From Nostoc sp. KVJ20 (lineage in GTDB: Bacteria > Cyanobacteriota > Cyanobacteriia > Cyanobacteriales > Nostocaceae): 40,117 nt of DNA. The stretch covers positions 1 to 40,117 of the forward strand of contig NZ_KV757613.1 of the NCBI RefSeq assembly GCF_001712795.1, read 5' to 3'. The position numbers and the translations under genes were made by a program. Below the pieces are notes generated by a model that was not told the origin of the DNA, searched no databases, and saw only the letters and a list, made by a program, of their open reading frames with translations. This document shows positions 7,963 through 17,379 of the stretch, piece by piece (position 1 is the first letter of the stretch; every line of letters begins with the position of its first letter).

Positions 7963-8565
7963 TTAAGCCTTAGCCAAGTTTTCAGCAGCAAAGTCCCAGT
8001 TGACCAAATTTTCTAGGAAATTTTTGATGAACGCAGGACGGGCATTTCTATAATCAATGTAGTAGGCGTGTTCCCAAACATCTAAGGTTAGGAGTGCCTT
8101 CTTACCATGAGCTAGAGGGTTTTCTGCATTGGGTGTTTTGATCACCTTCAGCGTACCACCATCATCGATGAGCCAAGACCATCCACTGCCAAATTGAGTT
8201 GCAGCCGCGTTAGAGAACTCTTCTTTGAATTTATCAAAGCTACCAAAATCTTTATCGATTTTGGCTGCGAGATCACCAGTGGGTGCACCGCCACCACCTG
8301 GCTTCAAGGAATTCCAGAAGAAGGTGTGGTTCCAAACTTGGGCAGCATTGTTGAAGATTCCCGCTTTAGAGGAGTCTTGGAAGGAAGTTTTGATCACCTC
8401 TTCCAGAGACTTATCAGCAAGTTCTGTACCTTCAGTGAGCTTGTTGAGGTTGTCTACGTAAGCTTTGTGATGCTTGCCATAGTGATACTCGAAAGTTTCA
8501 GCTTTCATGCCATAAGGCTCTAAAGCATTAATGTCGAAGGGTAGTGGGGGCTGTACAAATGCCAT
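7963..8565 (-). CDS. sodB: Iron superoxide dismutase
   Basis: SodB converts superoxide to hydrogen peroxide and oxygen in the cytoplasm. The 200-residue length is normal. The metal ligands are visible: H28 in FEYHYGKHH, H80 in QVWNHTFFW, and D162 and H166 in LDVWEHAYY. Gln76 in NNAAQVWNH and the AATQFGSGW block (121-129) are typical of the iron type over the manganese type. No signal peptide is present. An AGAGGA ribosome binding site lies about 9 nt before the ATG. The gene stands alone with a 500-bp upstream region. Confidence 0.97.
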   Translation of the reverse strand: MAFVQPPLPFDINALEPYGMKAETFEYHYGKHHKAYVDNLNKLTEGTELADKSLEEVIKTSFQDSSKAGIFNNAAQVWNHTFFWNSLKPGGGGAPTGDLAAKIDKDFGSFDKFKEEFSNAAATQFGSGWSWLIDDGGTLKVIKTPNAENPLAHGKKALLTLDVWEHAYYIDYRNARPAFIKNFLENLVNWDFAAENLAKA

Positions 8566-9066
8566 TGTGTCAAATCCTCTCTTTACCGGTTTCCAGTTAA
8601 AAGCTATTGCAGAAGCTTGGGAAATTAACAGCTTTTATTTTTGGTGGTTTTATGTCTTTAATGATGGAACATAAAACTTAACATCGTCATTCTACTACCA
8701 AAGTGAATACGAAAACAAAGTACTTCGGTGATAAGTCAAATCGCTAGGGATTCATGACTATAAATAAAAAGGGCTAATATGTTCATAGAAAAAAGCCAAT
8801 AATAAATTAGCATTTAGCAATTCAAGCTTTCATACTTCCACCTTTAGTAGGATTAATTGCGATGTGAGAAATCAGTCGCAAGCGAGATGAGTTAGTTATT
8901 TAAATAAATATAAAATCTGTAGTACAAATCTTGATTTGCAATAAACATAGCCAAATCATCAAATTATCGATTTTGTTTTAAAATGCAGTTTTGAGGATGG
9001 TAAGTGAATAATCACTCACCCACCACCCTTTGAAACTAAAAAAATAACAGCAAATAGCGGTGATTA
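8566..9066. other. Spacer upstream of sodB
   Basis: This AT-rich stretch holds no gene I can support. It must carry the sodB promoter. I looked for a clear Fur-type palindrome and did not see one. No obvious repeats occur. Confidence 0.45.
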
Positions 9067-10671
9067 CTACTGAGATAAATGCTGCTGGTAATAATTAACG
9101 ATTTGTGCTGTGACTTCAAAGGTGTTCAAACCGTCGGTTACAACTTCGATCGCATCGGCTGCTTTTTGCAAAGGAGAAACTTTGCGTGTACTATCTTTCC
9201 AGTCACGTTCGGCAATATCGTGTTCCAGCTGCTCTAAACTCACTTCGGGCTGACCTTGTTTGTGAAAGTCTTGCTGGCGGCGACGGGCGCGTTCACTCAC
9301 AGAAGCGGTTAAGAAGATTTTCACTTCGGCGTCGGGGAAAACGTGAGTACCGATATCTCGACCTTCAGCTACTAAACCACCTCTTTTACCCCAGTTTTGC
9401 TGCTGTTTAACCAGTGCTTGACGGACAGCGCTTTGTGCCGCGATCGCAGATACAAGAGATGTGACTTCAATGGTGCGAATTGCCTGGGTAACATCAGTAC
9501 CGTCAATCCAAACCCGCACGGAAGATTGTAAATCCTGGTTAGGAGTAAGTTCGATTTTACACTGGCTAGTTAATTCAGCGATCGCACACTCATCATCAAT
9601 CGCAATCCCCTTTTGCAATACTAACCAAGTGACAGCACGGTACATTGCTCCTGTATCTAAATACACTAAACCCAGGTTTGCTGCCACTTGCCGCGCCACT
9701 GTGGATTTTCCAGCCCCAGCCGGGCCATCAATGGCGATAATGGGTTGACGATCGCGCAATATCGTATTGTCAATCAAACGTGTAGCACCAAGACGAGCTG
9801 CGATCGCCAACATTCCTTCCTCCTCAACTTTTTCTAAAGACATCAACGTAGTCGGTTCAACCAATTCAATATATTCCACTGAGACCGTGCTGACCATTGC
9901 CACTTCTTGCTGTACCACTGCTATCAACTTGTCGCGATCGCGATCGCCTGCCCGAAACGCGGCTTCCGCTCGTCGTAAGCCGCGATATAATACCGCTGCT
10001 TCCTCTTTTGCCGTTGCAGTCAAATATTGATTACGAGAACTGAAGGCAAGACCCGACCCTTCCCGCACTGTTGGACAAGCAACAATTTCTACTGGCAAAT
10101 TTAAATCAGCTACTAAGCGTTTAATAATTGCCAATTGCTGACCATCCTTTTGACCAAAGTAGGCACGGTCAGGCTGTACCAAGTTGAAAAGTTTGGTCAC
10201 AATCGTAGCGACACCTTGAAAGTGACCTTGCCGAGAACGACCACACAAGCCTGTTATCATAGCAGATGGGGGGATAACTTGTGTAACTTTTGATTCTTGT
10301 ATACTCTTCTGGGGAACTGCCATATCTTCCGGAGTCGGTGCGAAAATAGCATCTACCCCAGCTTGTTCGCAAAGTTGCTGGTCTTGCTCTAAAGTACGGG
10401 GGTAGCGTTGAAAATCCTCATTGGGAGCAAATTGCAGAGGATTGACAAAAATACTCACAATCACCGTAGAATTTTCTTGCCGCGCCCGTTGGATTAAGCT
10501 TAAATGACCTTGATGTAAATTCCCCATCGTTGGCACTAGACCGACTGCCGTCCGATACCAGCCAGTCATCTCATCTAGTCTCAGATCCTCAGTAACCGCA
10601 ATCAGCTTGTTTTCTGAGTAGCGTTTAGTTAAATAGCAGCGTAAAGCTGCGACTGTTGTCAGCAGGCGCAC
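9067..10671 (-). CDS. panC/cmk: Bifunctional pantothenate synthetase / cytidylate kinase
   Basis: The 534-residue fusion joins two enzymes. The N-terminal part, PanC, condenses pantoate and beta-alanine with ATP: PTMGNLHQGH (47-56), GLCGRSRQGHFQGV (141-154) and FGQKDGQQ (172-179). The C-terminal part, from about residue 310, is Cmk, which phosphorylates CMP/dCMP: P-loop GPAGAGKST (316-324), LDTGAMYRA, and EGRDIGTHVFPDA. The fusion is characteristic of cyanobacteria. It starts with GTG at 10671. Residues 18-42 and about 118-130 look longer than in typical PanC. Two overlapping HIP1 octamers encode GDRDRD (about 242-247). Confidence 0.95.
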   Translation of the reverse strand: MRLLTTVAALRCYLTKRYSENKLIAVTEDLRLDEMTGWYRTAVGLVPTMGNLHQGHLSLIQRARQENSTVIVSIFVNPLQFAPNEDFQRYPRTLEQDQQLCEQAGVDAIFAPTPEDMAVPQKSIQESKVTQVIPPSAMITGLCGRSRQGHFQGVATIVTKLFNLVQPDRAYFGQKDGQQLAIIKRLVADLNLPVEIVACPTVREGSGLAFSSRNQYLTATAKEEAAVLYRGLRRAEAAFRAGDRDRDKLIAVVQQEVAMVSTVSVEYIELVEPTTLMSLEKVEEEGMLAIAARLGATRLIDNTILRDRQPIIAIDGPAGAGKSTVARQVAANLGLVYLDTGAMYRAVTWLVLQKGIAIDDECAIAELTSQCKIELTPNQDLQSSVRVWIDGTDVTQAIRTIEVTSLVSAIAAQSAVRQALVKQQQNWGKRGGLVAEGRDIGTHVFPDAEVKIFLTASVSERARRRQQDFHKQGQPEVSLEQLEHDIAERDWKDSTRKVSPLQKAADAIEVVTDGLNTFEVTAQIVNYYQQHLSQ

Positions 10672-10773
10672 AAAAATACCCCTAGTTCTTATCGATCCCT
10701 CCCCCGTTAGTTTATATCTGAAATCGAGGGAAGAGATGATTTAACTAGGGGAATTAAGTGATACGGAACTTTA

Positions 10774-10860
10774 GGGCATTGGGCATTGGGCATTGGGCAT
10801 TGGGCATTGGGCATTGGTAAAATCTATCTCTACTCCCTATTGCCTATTGCCTATTGCCTA
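10774..10860. repeat. Tandem heptamers between panC/cmk and the RlpA-like gene
   Basis: Six exact GGGCATT units occupy 10774-10815, followed at about 10838-10860 by three CCTATTG-type units that are close to the inverse of the first set. The two runs could pair as a long hairpin downstream of the RlpA-like gene. Confidence 0.85.
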
Positions 10861-10864
10861 ATAA

Positions 10865-11968
10865 TTATTTTCCCAAGACTTCAACTTGTACTGGTGCTAT
10901 GCCACTGCCCATCATGCCCAAAACTCGAGCCGCGCCAGTAGACACGTCAATGATTCGACCCCGAATGAATGGGCCTCGATCATTAATCCGTAGCACTACA
11001 GAACGACCATTGCGGGTGTTGGTTACACGGACTTTTGTCCCAAAGGGTAAGCTGCGATGAGCGGCAGTCATTCCTTCAGGGTTAAATCTCTGACCGCTAG
11101 CAGTGCGATTACCAGCAAAATCATAGCCATAAAAAGAAGCTATACCTCTCAAGGTGGCTCGCACCGAGCCGGTGGCAATCTGTTGAGGCTGCTTTGGCAT
11201 TGATATTGGTTGACGCACTGGCATATTCGCAATCTCTTTTAGGGGAGATGCATTACCTAATAGTCTCCGCAGACGATTGGTTGCTTGCAATGCATCTTGC
11301 GCCAGATTGTTGGTGCTATCTGCTAGTCGCGTACCTTCATTGATTTCGACCAATTCTTCGCCATTAATTTTGATTACATAGCGATCGCTATTTTGCTGGA
11401 GGGGAGCGCTTTTGTTTTGCGCTTGATTGCTAGTAGATTTTTCCCCTGCTTTCCAGCTTACGGTAATCTTACTCCCGTCCACATTTTCCCGATTCAACTG
11501 GTTGATCTTAGCTGCTATGACACCAGCTATCTGAACCGGGTCATTGTCGGCGGAACTAATCTGGTTACTCACATCTGTGACGTTGCCAGAATTCAGTGCA
11601 TTTGATGAATTGCTAGCAATAAGGGCGTACCCTTGTACGCCCCCAGTATTTCCAATTTCACCAACTTTTTTCGTTTCAAGATTGGTATTTGATACAGAAC
11701 TCAAAAAAGTTAGAACAGGTATATTTCTGATAAAAAGGGTTGCCGCCTTACGTCCTTTAATGTCGTGAGGATGAATTTCTGTAATCACAGCATCCAAGGT
11801 TTGTTTCCCTGCTCTGGATTGGTACTCTCCCACCTTAACCACATCAGGGGCGGGTGATTTTTGCGATGCTAGCGCATTTCCCTTGGTGGTTTGAGTGCAA
11901 CCGACTGAGGGGATTCCCAAAACAGTCAGAAACAGGGTAACAATAGTCCACAAATGTCTTTGATTCAT
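10865..11968 (-). CDS. RlpA-like double-psi beta-barrel protein
   Basis: This 367-residue protein is predicted to be exported: an N-terminal hydrophobic segment (about residues 6-22) is followed by GCTQ, which only loosely fits a lipobox. The C-terminal part (about 275-365) is a double-psi beta-barrel: GIASFYGYDFAGNRTASGQ, HRSLPFGTKVRVTN, and VLRINDRGPF with the conserved aspartate, then RIIDVS. RlpA proteins bind or cleave peptidoglycan strands lacking stem peptides, but lytic activity here is inferred. The middle part, which includes a possible DNA- or ligand-neutral Asn/Ser-rich linker, is family-specific to cyanobacteria. Confidence 0.86.
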   Translation of the reverse strand: MNQRHLWTIVTLFLTVLGIPSVGCTQTTKGNALASQKSPAPDVVKVGEYQSRAGKQTLDAVITEIHPHDIKGRKAATLFIRNIPVLTFLSSVSNTNLETKKVGEIGNTGGVQGYALIASNSSNALNSGNVTDVSNQISSADNDPVQIAGVIAAKINQLNRENVDGSKITVSWKAGEKSTSNQAQNKSAPLQQNSDRYVIKINGEELVEINEGTRLADSTNNLAQDALQATNRLRRLLGNASPLKEIANMPVRQPISMPKQPQQIATGSVRATLRGIASFYGYDFAGNRTASGQRFNPEGMTAAHRSLPFGTKVRVTNTRNGRSVVLRINDRGPFIRGRIIDVSTGAARVLGMMGSGIAPVQVEVLGK

Positions 11969-12866
11969 GCGTCCGTTTTTGAAAGCGACTGTAGAACTTA
12001 AAAGTTTTATAACTTGCGGGATTTTTCACTAATGAAAGTGATTTCCCTTTTGAAAAACTCGAACTCGTTCCGTTTTCACTTTGTTATTCTTAACTGCAAC
12101 AGACTAACACGAACCTTTTAGCTTGGGGATCAGGGTTTTAGCGTAACTATCGGCCCCTTTCTCAAATTCCAATTCCAATTTTAAGGGTGAAACCTTTCTC
12201 AAATGCGGACTTCGGCTATGTAACGTTTTTTTCGGCAAGTCAAAAATTTCTTAAAAAACTTTACGTTTATTTCACGCTAAAGTAACGATACCCCATTCAC
12301 ATCGGTTCTAAAGGCTCGTAACTTTCCGTGTATTCTATATCACATCTTTTGTGAAGATTTTCTATAAGAACATAATATAACTTTAATTAAATAGCATCGG
12401 CATAAATACTTAAAATCACTTATTTAATCAAATATTTAGATTTACCTATGAATAAGTCGTGATATGAGTTACATCTGAAATAACTATGTAAATTAGTTTG
12501 AGTTTAATATCTTGTTTCTAAGTTTTTTCTACTTACATTAATCATCACTTTTGTTCTCCATAACTAGACTTAGCTTAGTAATAAATATTACTTTTACGTA
12601 TAGTATTGCTGAGTATAAAAAAAAGGAGGATACTCAACTTAATATTTTTCAGGATTAATGACTCAAAAGTTAAGAAAACTTCGCGATCGCTTGGACAAAG
12701 GATTTTGTGTGTATCAAAAAGTACAATCTATATTTTCTGCCTTCAGTAATTGCTCAAATATGATTTTTTAGAGCAAGCTGTTTTTGACAAAATCTTTGTA
12801 ACTCTAGGGATGTACAGCTGCACCCCTACTATATATAGTGAGTATTTTGGAAATGCTATCAGCCTA
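11969..12866. other. Long AT-rich divergent spacer
   Basis: This separates the RlpA-like gene and the glutaminase gene, which are transcribed away from each other, so promoters for both should lie here. An AAGGAGGA sequence at about 12624-12631 resembles a strong ribosome binding site but has no suitably spaced start codon. A 37-codon frame at 12658-12771 follows and is too weak to call. I see no repeat elements. Confidence 0.45.
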
Positions 12867-13829
12867 ATGACAAATCAAGGAGATTTAGAAATAGAACCAT
12901 CGCCATTATTAGCTGTTCTCAACGATTTGCATTCCCAGTACAAGTCGTTGCGGGAGGGTGAAGTAGCGAAATACATTCCCGAACTGGCAAAGGCAAACCC
13001 AGACTCGTTCAGCATTTGCATTGTGACAGTAGATGGTCAGGTTTACAACGTTGGGGACTACGAGCAACTTTTTACAATTCAGTCAATTTCCAAGGTGTTT
13101 GCTTATGGACTGGCCTTAGAAGATCATGGACGGGATTATGTTTTGACTAGAGTTGGCGTAGAACCGACGGGGGATGCATTCAACGCGATTATTTTGGATG
13201 AGCAATCGAAGCGACCTTATAATCCAATGGTAAATGCTGGAGCGATCGCAACCACTAGCTTAATTAAAGGTTCCGGCCCCACCGAACGCCTCAACCGAGT
13301 GCTAGATATGTTTCGGCGATATATTGGCCGGGACGTATTCGTTGACATTTCAGTTTTTACCTCAGAACGGAGTACAGGCCATCGGAACCGCGCAATGGCC
13401 CATCTAATGCTTAACTTTGGCATGATTGACCGAAATATTGAAGAGGCGCTGGATCTTTATTTCCAACAGTGTGCTGTGATGGTGAATTGTCAAGACTTAG
13501 CAGTGATGGCGGCCACCCTTGCTAACAGAGGGATTAATCCCATCACGAAAGAACGGGCGGTAGATAAGCGTTACATCAAAGATATTCTAAGTGTTATGTA
13601 TACCTGTGGGATGTATAACTTTGCAGGTGAGTGGGCTTACAAAATAGGGTTTCCGGCGAAAAGCGGTGTTACTGGCGGGATTATGGCAGTTGTACCCAAT
13701 AAGATGGGCATTGGAGTTTTTTCGCCGTTGCTGGATGTGCGTGGTAACAGTGTCCGGGGGGTAAAAGTGTGTGAAGAACTTTCCCAACGGTTAGGTTTAC
13801 ATCTATTTGATTGTTCAGGTGAAGAGTGA
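12867..13829 (+). CDS. glsA: Glutaminase A (serine-type)
   Basis: The enzyme hydrolyses glutamine to glutamate and ammonia and has a beta-lactamase-like fold. From ATG 12867 it has 320 residues, close to the family norm. The S-x-x-K motif QSISK gives Ser73 and Lys76. The conserved NAGAIA block has Asn123, and there is a glycine-rich [14 protein letters not shown] block near 270. The frame is open to a TTG at 12750, but that extension is not conserved. No STAS or cyclic-nucleotide domain is fused, unlike some glutaminases. The gene is convergent with the DUF1838 gene. Confidence 0.93.
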   Translation: MTNQGDLEIEPSPLLAVLNDLHSQYKSLREGEVAKYIPELAKANPDSFSICIVTVDGQVYNVGDYEQLFTIQSISKVFAYGLALEDHGRDYVLTRVGVEPTGDAFNAIILDEQSKRPYNPMVNAGAIATTSLIKGSGPTERLNRVLDMFRRYIGRDVFVDISVFTSERSTGHRNRAMAHLMLNFGMIDRNIEEALDLYFQQCAVMVNCQDLAVMAATLANRGINPITKERAVDKRYIKDILSVMYTCGMYNFAGEWAYKIGFPAKSGVTGGIMAVVPNKMGIGVFSPLLDVRGNSVRGVKVCEELSQRLGLHLFDCSGEE

Positions 13830-13901
13830 ATTGGGGATTGGGGATTGGGGATTAGGTTATTTCTCTAGTTGCCTTATCTGCTTGTCTCCAATCCCCAATT
13901 C
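13828..13901. terminator. Inverted repeat between convergent genes
   Basis: GAATTGGGGATTGG (13828-13841) is the exact reverse complement of CCAATCCCCAATTC (13888-13901). The left arm is part of three tandem ATTGGGG heptamers that begin at the glsA stop codon. The loop is 46 nt. It may act as a two-way terminator for glsA and the DUF1838 gene, although neither side has a typical T-run. Confidence 0.55.
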
Positions 13902-13917
13902 AGCGATCGCCAAGAGG

Positions 13918-14733
13918 TTACAATTCTTCTGCTTGGGGAAGCGGGAAGATTTCACCAGCCAAGTAAGCTGGAAAATGCTTTTGGAAGTATAACCAGGAAG
14001 TCATATCTTCTCCATCTATCAATTCTTTTGGGGCTTGTTTATATAGAGGAATACGGTTATTAATTTCGTCTTGCAGCAGTGGGGGTAGTTCTGTTAAACC
14101 ATTGACTTTGCTACCTACAGCACTATAGATCAGTTGACCGGGGCGATCGCCCATTTTCATCCAGGGAAGCCATTGACCAATCCGATCCCAACTCAGTTTG
14201 AGTTGAGAAACTGAGGAGAGTGCTGGGTTGAATAAATCTGCGGTTGGCACTGTTAATTTAAACAATTCCGCTGCCTGATAAATTGGATTAGGGCTATATT
14301 CAGCAAATTTGCGATCGTCTGCTAGGGGATTGGGGTAATAGGGAAATATATCAAAAACAAAGGTTGTGCTATCACCATCTACTTGTGCAGGGAAATTTCC
14401 CTCAAACTTTCCCTGTACTGGATTATTGGCAACGTGAATCACCGGAACTGTCTCGCCTGTCCAAGGATTCTCCCATTTGGATAAAACCTCATCTGTTTTT
14501 GGGTTGAGGTAGTAAGTTAGTTCCCTAGAAGTAAAATCCCAACTACCCTCTGCTGTGGGAATACATCGGCTAACACTCAATCCCTGCATCTTAAACAGAA
14601 GTTGTCTTTTTTCGCCGGGGATAAAGGCATAAATTTTACCTTTCCAAATCAGGAAAGTCGATTCGCTAGGGTCGAGGGAAGAACGAGTTTTAACCCAGTG
14701 CTGCGCTTCAAGTTCTTGGATTTGGGCAACCAT
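13918..14733 (-). CDS. DUF1838 family protein
   Basis: This 271-residue protein resembles the DUF1838 family, found in cyanobacteria and proteobacteria, whose function is unknown. Typical segments are LIWKGKIYAFIPGEKRQLLF near the N-terminus, FTSRELTYYLNPKTDEVLSKWENPWTGE (split across residues 67-94), and DRIGQWLPWMKMGDRPGQLIY near 185. It has many aromatic residues and a probable beta-rich fold. No signal peptide or membrane segment is seen. Stop and glsA stop face each other across a heptamer palindrome. Confidence 0.82.
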   Translation of the reverse strand: MVAQIQELEAQHWVKTRSSLDPSESTFLIWKGKIYAFIPGEKRQLLFKMQGLSVSRCIPTAEGSWDFTSRELTYYLNPKTDEVLSKWENPWTGETVPVIHVANNPVQGKFEGNFPAQVDGDSTTFVFDIFPYYPNPLADDRKFAEYSPNPIYQAAELFKLTVPTADLFNPALSSVSQLKLSWDRIGQWLPWMKMGDRPGQLIYSAVGSKVNGLTELPPLLQDEINNRIPLYKQAPKELIDGEDMTSWLYFQKHFPAYLAGEIFPLPQAEEL

Positions 14734-14807
14734 CTAAAGCATCCTTAGTATTTGGATAACAAAAGAATAAGCTATCAGGATTCAAGTTGCATCTTTAGGA
14801 TTAAGGG

Positions 14808-14991
14808 GAATGGCACTAAGAAAAACCCAAAAGCTTGTGTCGTCTCGTTCCCAGCCTGGAGGCTGGGAATGTATTTAAAAGAGGCTCTGCCTCAATTCAA
14901 GCTACTGGAGGCGGAGCCTCCCAGAATGGATTCCCAGCCTCCAGGCTTGTTCCAGTCAGAACAAGGGCTGTATCTTTTCTTAGTGCCATTC
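14808..14991. mobile_element. MITE, 184 bp, with perfect ends and target duplication
   Basis: The ends are perfect 17-bp inverted repeats, GAATGGCACTAAGAAAA at 14808-14824 and its complement at 14975-14991. Exact 10-bp direct repeats GGATTAAGGG flank it at 14798-14807 and 14992-15001. The interior holds inner palindromes, including TCCCAGCCTGGAGGCTGGGA around 14850. There is no protein coding capacity beyond accidental frames. Mobilisation would need a transposase from elsewhere. The intact ends suggest recent insertion. Confidence 0.93.
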
Positions 14992-15001
14992 GGATTAAGG
15001 G

Positions 15002-15303
15002 AGTGGGGGAATGAAGGTGACATCCTGACCGACCTAAAGGCGCGGTGATTCTGGAGTAAGGAGTAATAAGTAATAAGTAATGAGTAACAATACCTTCGCC
15101 AATTTACGAGGATGAGATGATGATGCTTTAACCATTAACTCCCATTTCTCGCTCGGCTTGGCAAAAAAATCAGTCCTAAAAATTCCTTCTAGGTTTCCCA
15201 CAAGGGTTTTTTAACGTATTGACGGCAGGATAAGGGTTTCAGATTTAAAACTACCTTTCCATTTATATCTGATTTGTTCAGCAATTTTGCACCGGGAACT
15301 AAC
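15002..15303. other. Spacer downstream of the ABC transporter gene
   Basis: It has a short GTAATAA/GTAATGA heptamer-like tract at about 15061-15090. No gene is visible. Confidence 0.45.
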
Positions 15304-17313
15304 CTATTTCCACACCTTTAAGTCTTTGTCATAGTGGCGGGTCAAGCCGTCCCTATCAGTGATAGACTCACCTTTACTTGCCTTACTTCTAATCGTCTTA
15401 ATGGAATAGAAGGTTAATTCAGTCATTTCTTTATGAGAAAGTCCTACACTTTTAGCTTTTTGAGTCAATATTTCTGATTGATCTTGGGATTCATTATTAG
15501 GCAACCTGTCTATAGTAATGCGAGTATTTTCAGTAGAGTTATGGGTAATTATTTTTTGATTTCTATAATCCTGCACAGTCACAAGTTGCCAACTGGAATC
15601 TTGTGCAAGTTCCAAAACCCATTGATGATAATCAAACAAGCTTTCCCGATGCCCAACACTGATAAATGTTGTTTTCGTGTCTTGTAACTGTTGATATAAC
15701 CTTCCCTCATTTTGCAAATCTAAAGCACTCGTTGCTTCATCTAATATAGTAAAGCTAGGATGAGTCACTAACAGTCGTGCAAAAGCCAAGCGTTGTTGTT
15801 CTCCTATCGATAATATATTTTCCCAAGGAACTTCTGTATCAAAGCCATCGACTCGACTCAGTAAGTTTTGTAGATTGACCTGTTGCAAAACTTCTTTGAG
15901 TTCTGCATCAGTCATTTGACGACTGGTACTAGGATAGAGCAATTGTTCGCGCAAAGTTCCCAAAATTATGTAAGGACGTTGGGGTAAGAATAAGACTTCT
16001 TCTAGGGGAGGTCGCACCAAACGACCAGTCCCCGCATTCCACAAACCTGCGATCGCTCTCAACAGAGAACTTTTACCTCGACCACTAGGGCCGACAATCA
16101 ATAAACCTTCTCCCGGTTGAACAGACAACGATAAATCTTCAACAATCACCTGTTCATAGTTGGGCGTTTGTAAGGTGACATTTTCAAAAGCAAGATGGTT
16201 TTCTTCTAGGATTCTAATAGTACTGACATTCTCTGGTTGTTTGGTAACAGCTTCTAAGGCATTTGAAAATTCGGCTAAACGTTCAGCGTAACTGGAAAAT
16301 CTTCCAGAAGTCCCAAATTCATTGATTAATTCTGCCATAGCATTAGCAAATAGACCGGCAGCTATACTAGCTTGCCCAACTTGTCCGAAATCAATTTCAT
16401 CGTTAATATATAATGGGCCAAGTACTAAAAATGGAAATATTTGGATAAGAGCCTGATATCCTCTGTTAAAAATTTCCTTACCTCTCTCCCAATTAATCTT
16501 GCGTTCAGCATTTTTAAGGAGATTACTAAATCGGCGCTGAATTATATTTAATTCTTGGTTTTCTCCTTGAAAAAAAGCTATCGATTCAGCGTGATTACGA
16601 ACATGAGTTAGAGAATAATTATATTCAGCTTTAAGTTCAAGTTCCTCTTGATTAATCTTATTCAATTCTTGGGTTATGTAAATAGCAATCAAATTTCCTA
16701 CGATCGTATAAGTCAGCAGAACAACTGCAATAAGTTGGGAAATTGACCAAAGAATTATTATAAAGGTCGTCATTTCTAGTACTTTTTCTAGTAAAGTAGC
16801 TGAAAAACTCAGAGCATTACTGGTAATAGGTTCAATTTCTTGGGATAGGCGTTGATCTGGATTATCGAGATCGGATTTAAAATTTATTCTATAATAAGCG
16901 CGATTGCTCAAATATTTTGATAAGATGCGATTATTTAGCCATTCATACCAATCAAGAGCGATTCTTTTTCTGAGAAATTTAGAAAATCCTACCAAGAACG
17001 TTACGCAGATTAGGCTAACGCCATAAATCGATAATGTTTGAATAAACTTAGTAGCATCTTTCTCTTCAATGATGACATTGACCAAATAATTACTAATGAA
17101 GGTATTGAAGGCAGTTACACCCACGAGCGCGATTATTAATAAGACCAGAAGAACGAGCATTGACCATGTGCGAATCACCTCTGAAAATGCTCTGCTCCCT
17201 GGCTCTGTTGGATACCAGTAAGGCCCTGCGATCGCTCTGACATTCTCCCAAAATTGATTAAAAGTCAAACGAGCATTCGTTATGGGTTGATCACGAGAAA
17301 CTTTAGATTGCAT
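15304..17313 (-). CDS. ABC exporter, fused membrane and ATPase domains (SbmA/YddA type)
   Basis: The 669-residue protein has an N-terminal membrane domain of about six helices (ABC_membrane_2 type) and a C-terminal ATPase: Walker A GPSGRGKSS, signature LSIGEQQRLAFAR, and Walker B FTILDEATSALD. Such half-transporters work as dimers and move peptides, cofactors or siderophores. About 85 residues after the ATPase form an unusual basic tail ending in LTRHYDKDLKVWK. I use ATG 17313; a TTG at 17328 falls inside a Fur-box-like site. The MFS exporter gene lies just upstream. Iron-regulated siderophore export is my inference; no siderophore synthetase is in the window. Confidence 0.87.
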   Translation of the reverse strand: MQSKVSRDQPITNARLTFNQFWENVRAIAGPYWYPTEPGSRAFSEVIRTWSMLVLLVLLIIALVGVTAFNTFISNYLVNVIIEEKDATKFIQTLSIYGVSLICVTFLVGFSKFLRKRIALDWYEWLNNRILSKYLSNRAYYRINFKSDLDNPDQRLSQEIEPITSNALSFSATLLEKVLEMTTFIIILWSISQLIAVVLLTYTIVGNLIAIYITQELNKINQEELELKAEYNYSLTHVRNHAESIAFFQGENQELNIIQRRFSNLLKNAERKINWERGKEIFNRGYQALIQIFPFLVLGPLYINDEIDFGQVGQASIAAGLFANAMAELINEFGTSGRFSSYAERLAEFSNALEAVTKQPENVSTIRILEENHLAFENVTLQTPNYEQVIVEDLSLSVQPGEGLLIVGPSGRGKSSLLRAIAGLWNAGTGRLVRPPLEEVLFLPQRPYIILGTLREQLLYPSTSRQMTDAELKEVLQQVNLQNLLSRVDGFDTEVPWENILSIGEQQRLAFARLLVTHPSFTILDEATSALDLQNEGRLYQQLQDTKTTFISVGHRESLFDYHQWVLELAQDSSWQLVTVQDYRNQKIITHNSTENTRITIDRLPNNESQDQSEILTQKAKSVGLSHKEMTELTFYSIKTIRSKASKGESITDRDGLTRHYDKDLKVWK

Positions 17314-17323
17314 ACCTTCTTTA

Positions 17324-17342
17324 CTCAATGATTATCATTATT
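17324..17342 (-). promoter_or_regulatory. Fur-box-like operator of the ABC exporter
   Basis: Read on the minus strand the site is AATAATGATAATCATTGAG, matching the 19-bp Fur consensus GATAATGATAATCATTATC at 15 positions. It lies 11 nt before the ABC exporter ATG and after the MFS stop, so it fits iron-dependent repression of the exporter. Confidence 0.68.
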
Positions 17343-17379
17343 TATTAAAAGCTGTCTTGATTTTTTCTGGATCGTTTAT

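Noticed and set aside
8566..9066. Fur site upstream of sodB
   Set aside because: I saw no match near the consensus comparable to the one at 17324.
12658..12771. A 37-codon frame before glsA (MTQKLRKLRD...)
   Set aside because: No ribosome binding site at a proper distance, no recognisable family, and it overlaps possible glsA leader sequence.
14752..15048. 98-codon frame across the MITE
   Set aside because: It is made from the element's palindromes and flanks.
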